A stretch of 64,000 nt of DNA, from contig JAVKDJ010000094.1 in assembly GCA_040222275.1 (NCBI GenBank), forward strand, positions 124,001-188,000, written 5' to 3'. A program made the position numbers and the translations under genes. Shown here piece by piece: positions 61,894 through 64,000 of the stretch. Below the pieces are notes generated by a model, which saw nothing but the letters and a program-made list of their open reading frames with translations, had not been told where the DNA came from and did no database searches. The DNA comes from CAXBNB01 sp040222275. GTDB lineage: Bacteria > Bacteroidota > Bacteroidia > Cytophagales > Cyclobacteriaceae. Position 1 is the first letter of the stretch. Each line of letters opens with the position of its first letter.

Positions 61894-64000
61894 CTATCTT
61901 TTAATTATATTTCTAACATTTGTACCAGCATCGCTCGTAACCTTAATAAGGTAGATTCCACTAACAAGATGACCAACATCAAGGTCAAGTTCTTTGGATT
62001 GGATGTTTTCAGTTGAACCCATTATGCGTCCATCCATCGCTACTATTTTAACACTTCTGATGATCTTTGACGCCCGTATTTTTAATAAATTGTTGGTTAT
62101 AGGGTTTGGGTAAACATTGACGCCAACTTCATGGTCAGATGTTTCGGTTAAAGTAAGCTTACTTGACAAAACCCTTGCCCCTGAAACCGTGCCTTCCACC
62201 ACTAGTTCTGGCTGGTTGCTTGAGGCCTCTTTGCTATTGAATATTATCTGTTGATTGTTTGAGGCAGCATCATAAAACACCAGGGTAACCACGCCATCAC
62301 CACTAGCTTCTCCCTGCACGTGTGAGGTCACATCCCATTCGTAGTACTGTCCCGAACTGGTGACTGAAGTAGATGCGAGGACACTTCCTTCTGCGGGGGC
62401 ATTGTTCCAGGTTATGCTGCCTTCGCTCCAGCTATCCGCCGCGTCATAGACACTCACTGTATATGATGAAACAGAATTGGCATACAAGCGAACGGTGGCA
62501 CTTTGAACATTGCTAATGCCTGACAGGTCAAACTTGAGATATGATTTTCTGAAATAGCTAGAGTTGCTGCCTTTTTTGATCACCAGGTCGGCGACATTAC
62601 CAAAATTGCTGTTGCCATTGCTCCCTCCCCGTACATACGCATCATCTGTAGGGTTTAAGGTAACAGTAGTCGGTGAACCTCCTCCTGAAGTAATTGTTAC
62701 AGCGCAGGTAGCTGTAAAGCCCCCATCGTTTGTGGTCACAGTAATGGTAGCGTTTCCTACCGATACTGCTGATACCAGGCCATTCGAATCTACCGTGGCT
62801 ACTGACGTGTTGTTTGACGACCAGCTCACCGATTGGTCCGTGGCATTCGACGGGCTTACAGTCTCTGTAAGGTCTGAAGTCTGGCCTGTTTCTAATGAAA
62901 GTGTAGTTGGTGATACACTGACACCTGTCACGGGTATTGTGGATGCGCTTACTGTAACTGCGGTGGTAGCCGTAAAGCCTCCATCATTTGTTGTCACGGT
63001 AATGGTAGCATTTCCTGCCGATACTGCTGATACCAGGCCATTCGAATCTACCGTGGCTACTGCCGTATTGTTTGACGACCAGCTCACCGATTGATCCGTG
63101 GCATTCGACGGGCTTACAGTCTCTGTCAGGTCTGAAGTCTGGCCTTCGGTTATTGACAGGGAAGTGGGCGATACGCTGACACCTGTCACGGGTGTTCCCC
63201 CACCACCTCCGGTGCTACCAGTGACTTCCACATAAGCCCTGAATTGACTCTGTGTATTTTCTTTACTAAAAAGTGTTACTGTTTGCACCAATGCTGCATC
63301 GTCTTTCAATCCAACCGAAAGGGTCTTGTTTCCAGCCATTTCGGCCTGTGCAGCCCCTGTCACATCTATTTGGTACCACTGGTCGGATGTGCCTATGGTG
63401 GCAGATCCTATCAGGGTATTGAATGCTGGTGCATTGTCCCAGGTAACCGTGCCCTCGCTCCATGTATCGTCAGCCAAAGTATAAGCAGCAAGACCCATGG
63501 ACTGTTGGGCACTTCCATAAACATACAATGTGGCAGAGGAAATAGAAGTATATGCCGTCAAATCAAACTTGAGCATCGTTCTCCGGGTAAATGAAAGATT
63601 GGAACTTTCCTTAATAATCAAGGTTGTCTCAGACCCAAAATTGGCGCTTGAACTAGATCCACCCCGTATGTAGGTATCTTCCGAAACAGCTACATCATCA
63701 GTCGTTGTGCCTCCTCCCCCGCCGGATTGTGTTGTTGCAGAGGCTTCATTGGAATAACCCGAATTACCCGCCGAATTGTATGCCCGCACCCGATAGGTGT
63801 ATGTTGTAGATGCGCTCAGGCCGGTATCGTTAAAGGATGTGGCGTTGGCAGCCACCGTTGCTATTTCAGCAAATGTCCCGGTGGTTTTGCGTTCTATTTT
63901 AAAGCCACTTTCGTTATTGGAATTATCTGTCCATGCAAGGTTTATTTGGCTGGATGAAGCCGGGGTAGCTCCCATACCGCCAGGTGCAGCAGGAGGAGTT
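61894..64000 (-). CDS. Secreted multidomain protein with T9SS sorting domain, 5' end outside window
   Basis: The frame is open at the window edge, so the start lies beyond 64000; the Met codon at 63973-63975 is internal to a linker. Visible parts in order: fibronectin type III domain (SQINLAWTDNSNNESGFKIE ... TYTYRVRAYNSAG); a DNRLRE/CBM96-like module (SEDTYIRGGSSSSANFG ... WSEGTVTWDNAP); two BIG2 Ig-like repeats (PVTGVSVSPTSLSITEGQTS and its twin); a second DNRLRE/CBM96-like module; and a C-terminal type IX sorting domain (VNVYPNPITNNLLKIRAS ... LVSGIYLIKVTSD). CBM96-like modules bind glycans such as alginate. The catalytic part, if any, lies outside the window. The protein is expected at the cell surface or outside the cell. 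Confidence 0.9.
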   Translation of the reverse strand, partial: TPPAAPGGMGATPASSSQINLAWTDNSNNESGFKIERKTTGTFAEIATVAANATSFNDTGLSASTTYTYRVRAYNSAGNSGYSNEASATTQSGGGGGTTTDDVAVSEDTYIRGGSSSSANFGSETTLIIKESSNLSFTRRTMLKFDLTAYTSISSATLYVYGSAQQSMGLAAYTLADDTWSEGTVTWDNAPAFNTLIGSATIGTSDQWYQIDVTGAAQAEMAGNKTLSVGLKDDAALVQTVTLFSKENTQSQFRAYVEVTGSTGGGGGTPVTGVSVSPTSLSITEGQTSDLTETVSPSNATDQSVSWSSNNTAVATVDSNGLVSAVSAGNATITVTTNDGGFTATTAVTVSASTIPVTGVSVSPTTLSLETGQTSDLTETVSPSNATDQSVSWSSNNTSVATVDSNGLVSAVSVGNATITVTTNDGGFTATCAVTITSGGGSPTTVTLNPTDDAYVRGGSNGNSNFGNVADLVIKKGSNSSYFRKSYLKFDLSGISNVQSATVRLYANSVSSYTVSVYDAADSWSEGSITWNNAPAEGSVLASTSVTSSGQYYEWDVTSHVQGEASGDGVVTLVFYDAASNNQQIIFNSKEASSNQPELVVEGTVSGARVLSSKLTLTETSDHEVGVNVYPNPITNNLLKIRASKIIRSVKIVAMDGRIMGSTENIQSKELDLDVGHLVSGIYLIKVTSDAGTNVRNIIKR
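62683..63198 (-). repeat. Two tandem 258-bp coding repeats (BIG2 domains)
   Basis: Units at about 62683-62940 and 62941-63198 are highly similar at DNA level over most of their length, for example around GATACCAGGCCATTCGAATC (62771 and 63029). They encode two 86-residue BIG2-like repeats. Third-position identity suggests a recent duplication or gene conversion. Confidence 0.85.

Noticed and set aside
62564..63094. Plus-strand frame of 176 codons with repeated sequence
   Set aside because: Antisense image of the BIG2 repeats of the secreted protein.
62683..63198. Possible CRISPR-like repetition
   Set aside because: Only two long units encoding Ig-like domains in frame, no short repeats with spacers.

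Overview
All genes recognised in this 64-kb window lie on the minus strand, so transcription runs from high to low coordinates. The content points to a Bacteroidota bacterium, probably a marine or aquatic member of the Cytophagia. It has four SusC/SusD outer-membrane glycan-uptake pairs, each preceded by an ECF sigma factor and a FecR-type anti-sigma factor. It also has a type IX secretion sorting domain, promoters of the Bacteroidota TAnnTTTG type and AT-rich sequence before start codons instead of Shine-Dalgarno sites. The overall theme is capture and breakdown of sulfated (possibly fucose-containing) polysaccharide: five S1-type sulfatases, one GH95 glycosidase, carbohydrate-binding-like modules and several unusual exported redox proteins.

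Reading in the direction of transcription. (A) 64000-56950: a large secreted multidomain protein cut by the window edge, a lipoprotein, and a two-sulfatase operon (58961-60619 and 57112-58947); the second sulfatase has lost the Arg of its formylglycine motif. (B) 56902-45049: sigma4, about 1 kb of non-coding DNA with a 151-bp inverted-repeat element, fecR4, susC4, susD4, a sulfatase, and an 821-residue lipoprotein of unknown function with an internally duplicated C-terminal module. (C) 44612-36169: sigma3, fecR3, susC3, susD3, sulfatase. (D) 35400-22581: sigma2, fecR2, susC2, susD2, then an exported protein with two flavoprotein halves, a small protein with a flavinylation-type motif, a beta-propeller protein and a short gene remnant. 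(E) 22141-20960: a stand-alone DUF4143 ATPase. (F) 20717-1: sigma1, fecR1, susC1, susD1, then a GH95 / FG-GAP-UnbV / DUF1549-DUF1553 cytochrome / DUF1501 operon, a sulfatase with its own promoter, and the N-terminal part of a second DUF1549-type cytochrome.

In each cassette the expected logic is that SusC (with an N-terminal STN signalling domain) senses substrate, signals through FecR, releases the ECF sigma factor and so induces susCD. In all four cassettes a stem-loop sits between fecR and susC and another directly after susD, so the receptor/lipoprotein pair is bracketed by hairpins. The two sulfatase units outside the susCD transcripts (2744 and 60619) share a long upstream motif at the same spacing from identical -7 boxes, which suggests a common activator. 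A roughly 210-bp repeat with a perfect 33-bp palindrome marks the ends of loci C and D. No sulfatase-maturing enzyme, transposase, tRNA, rRNA or CRISPR array was seen.
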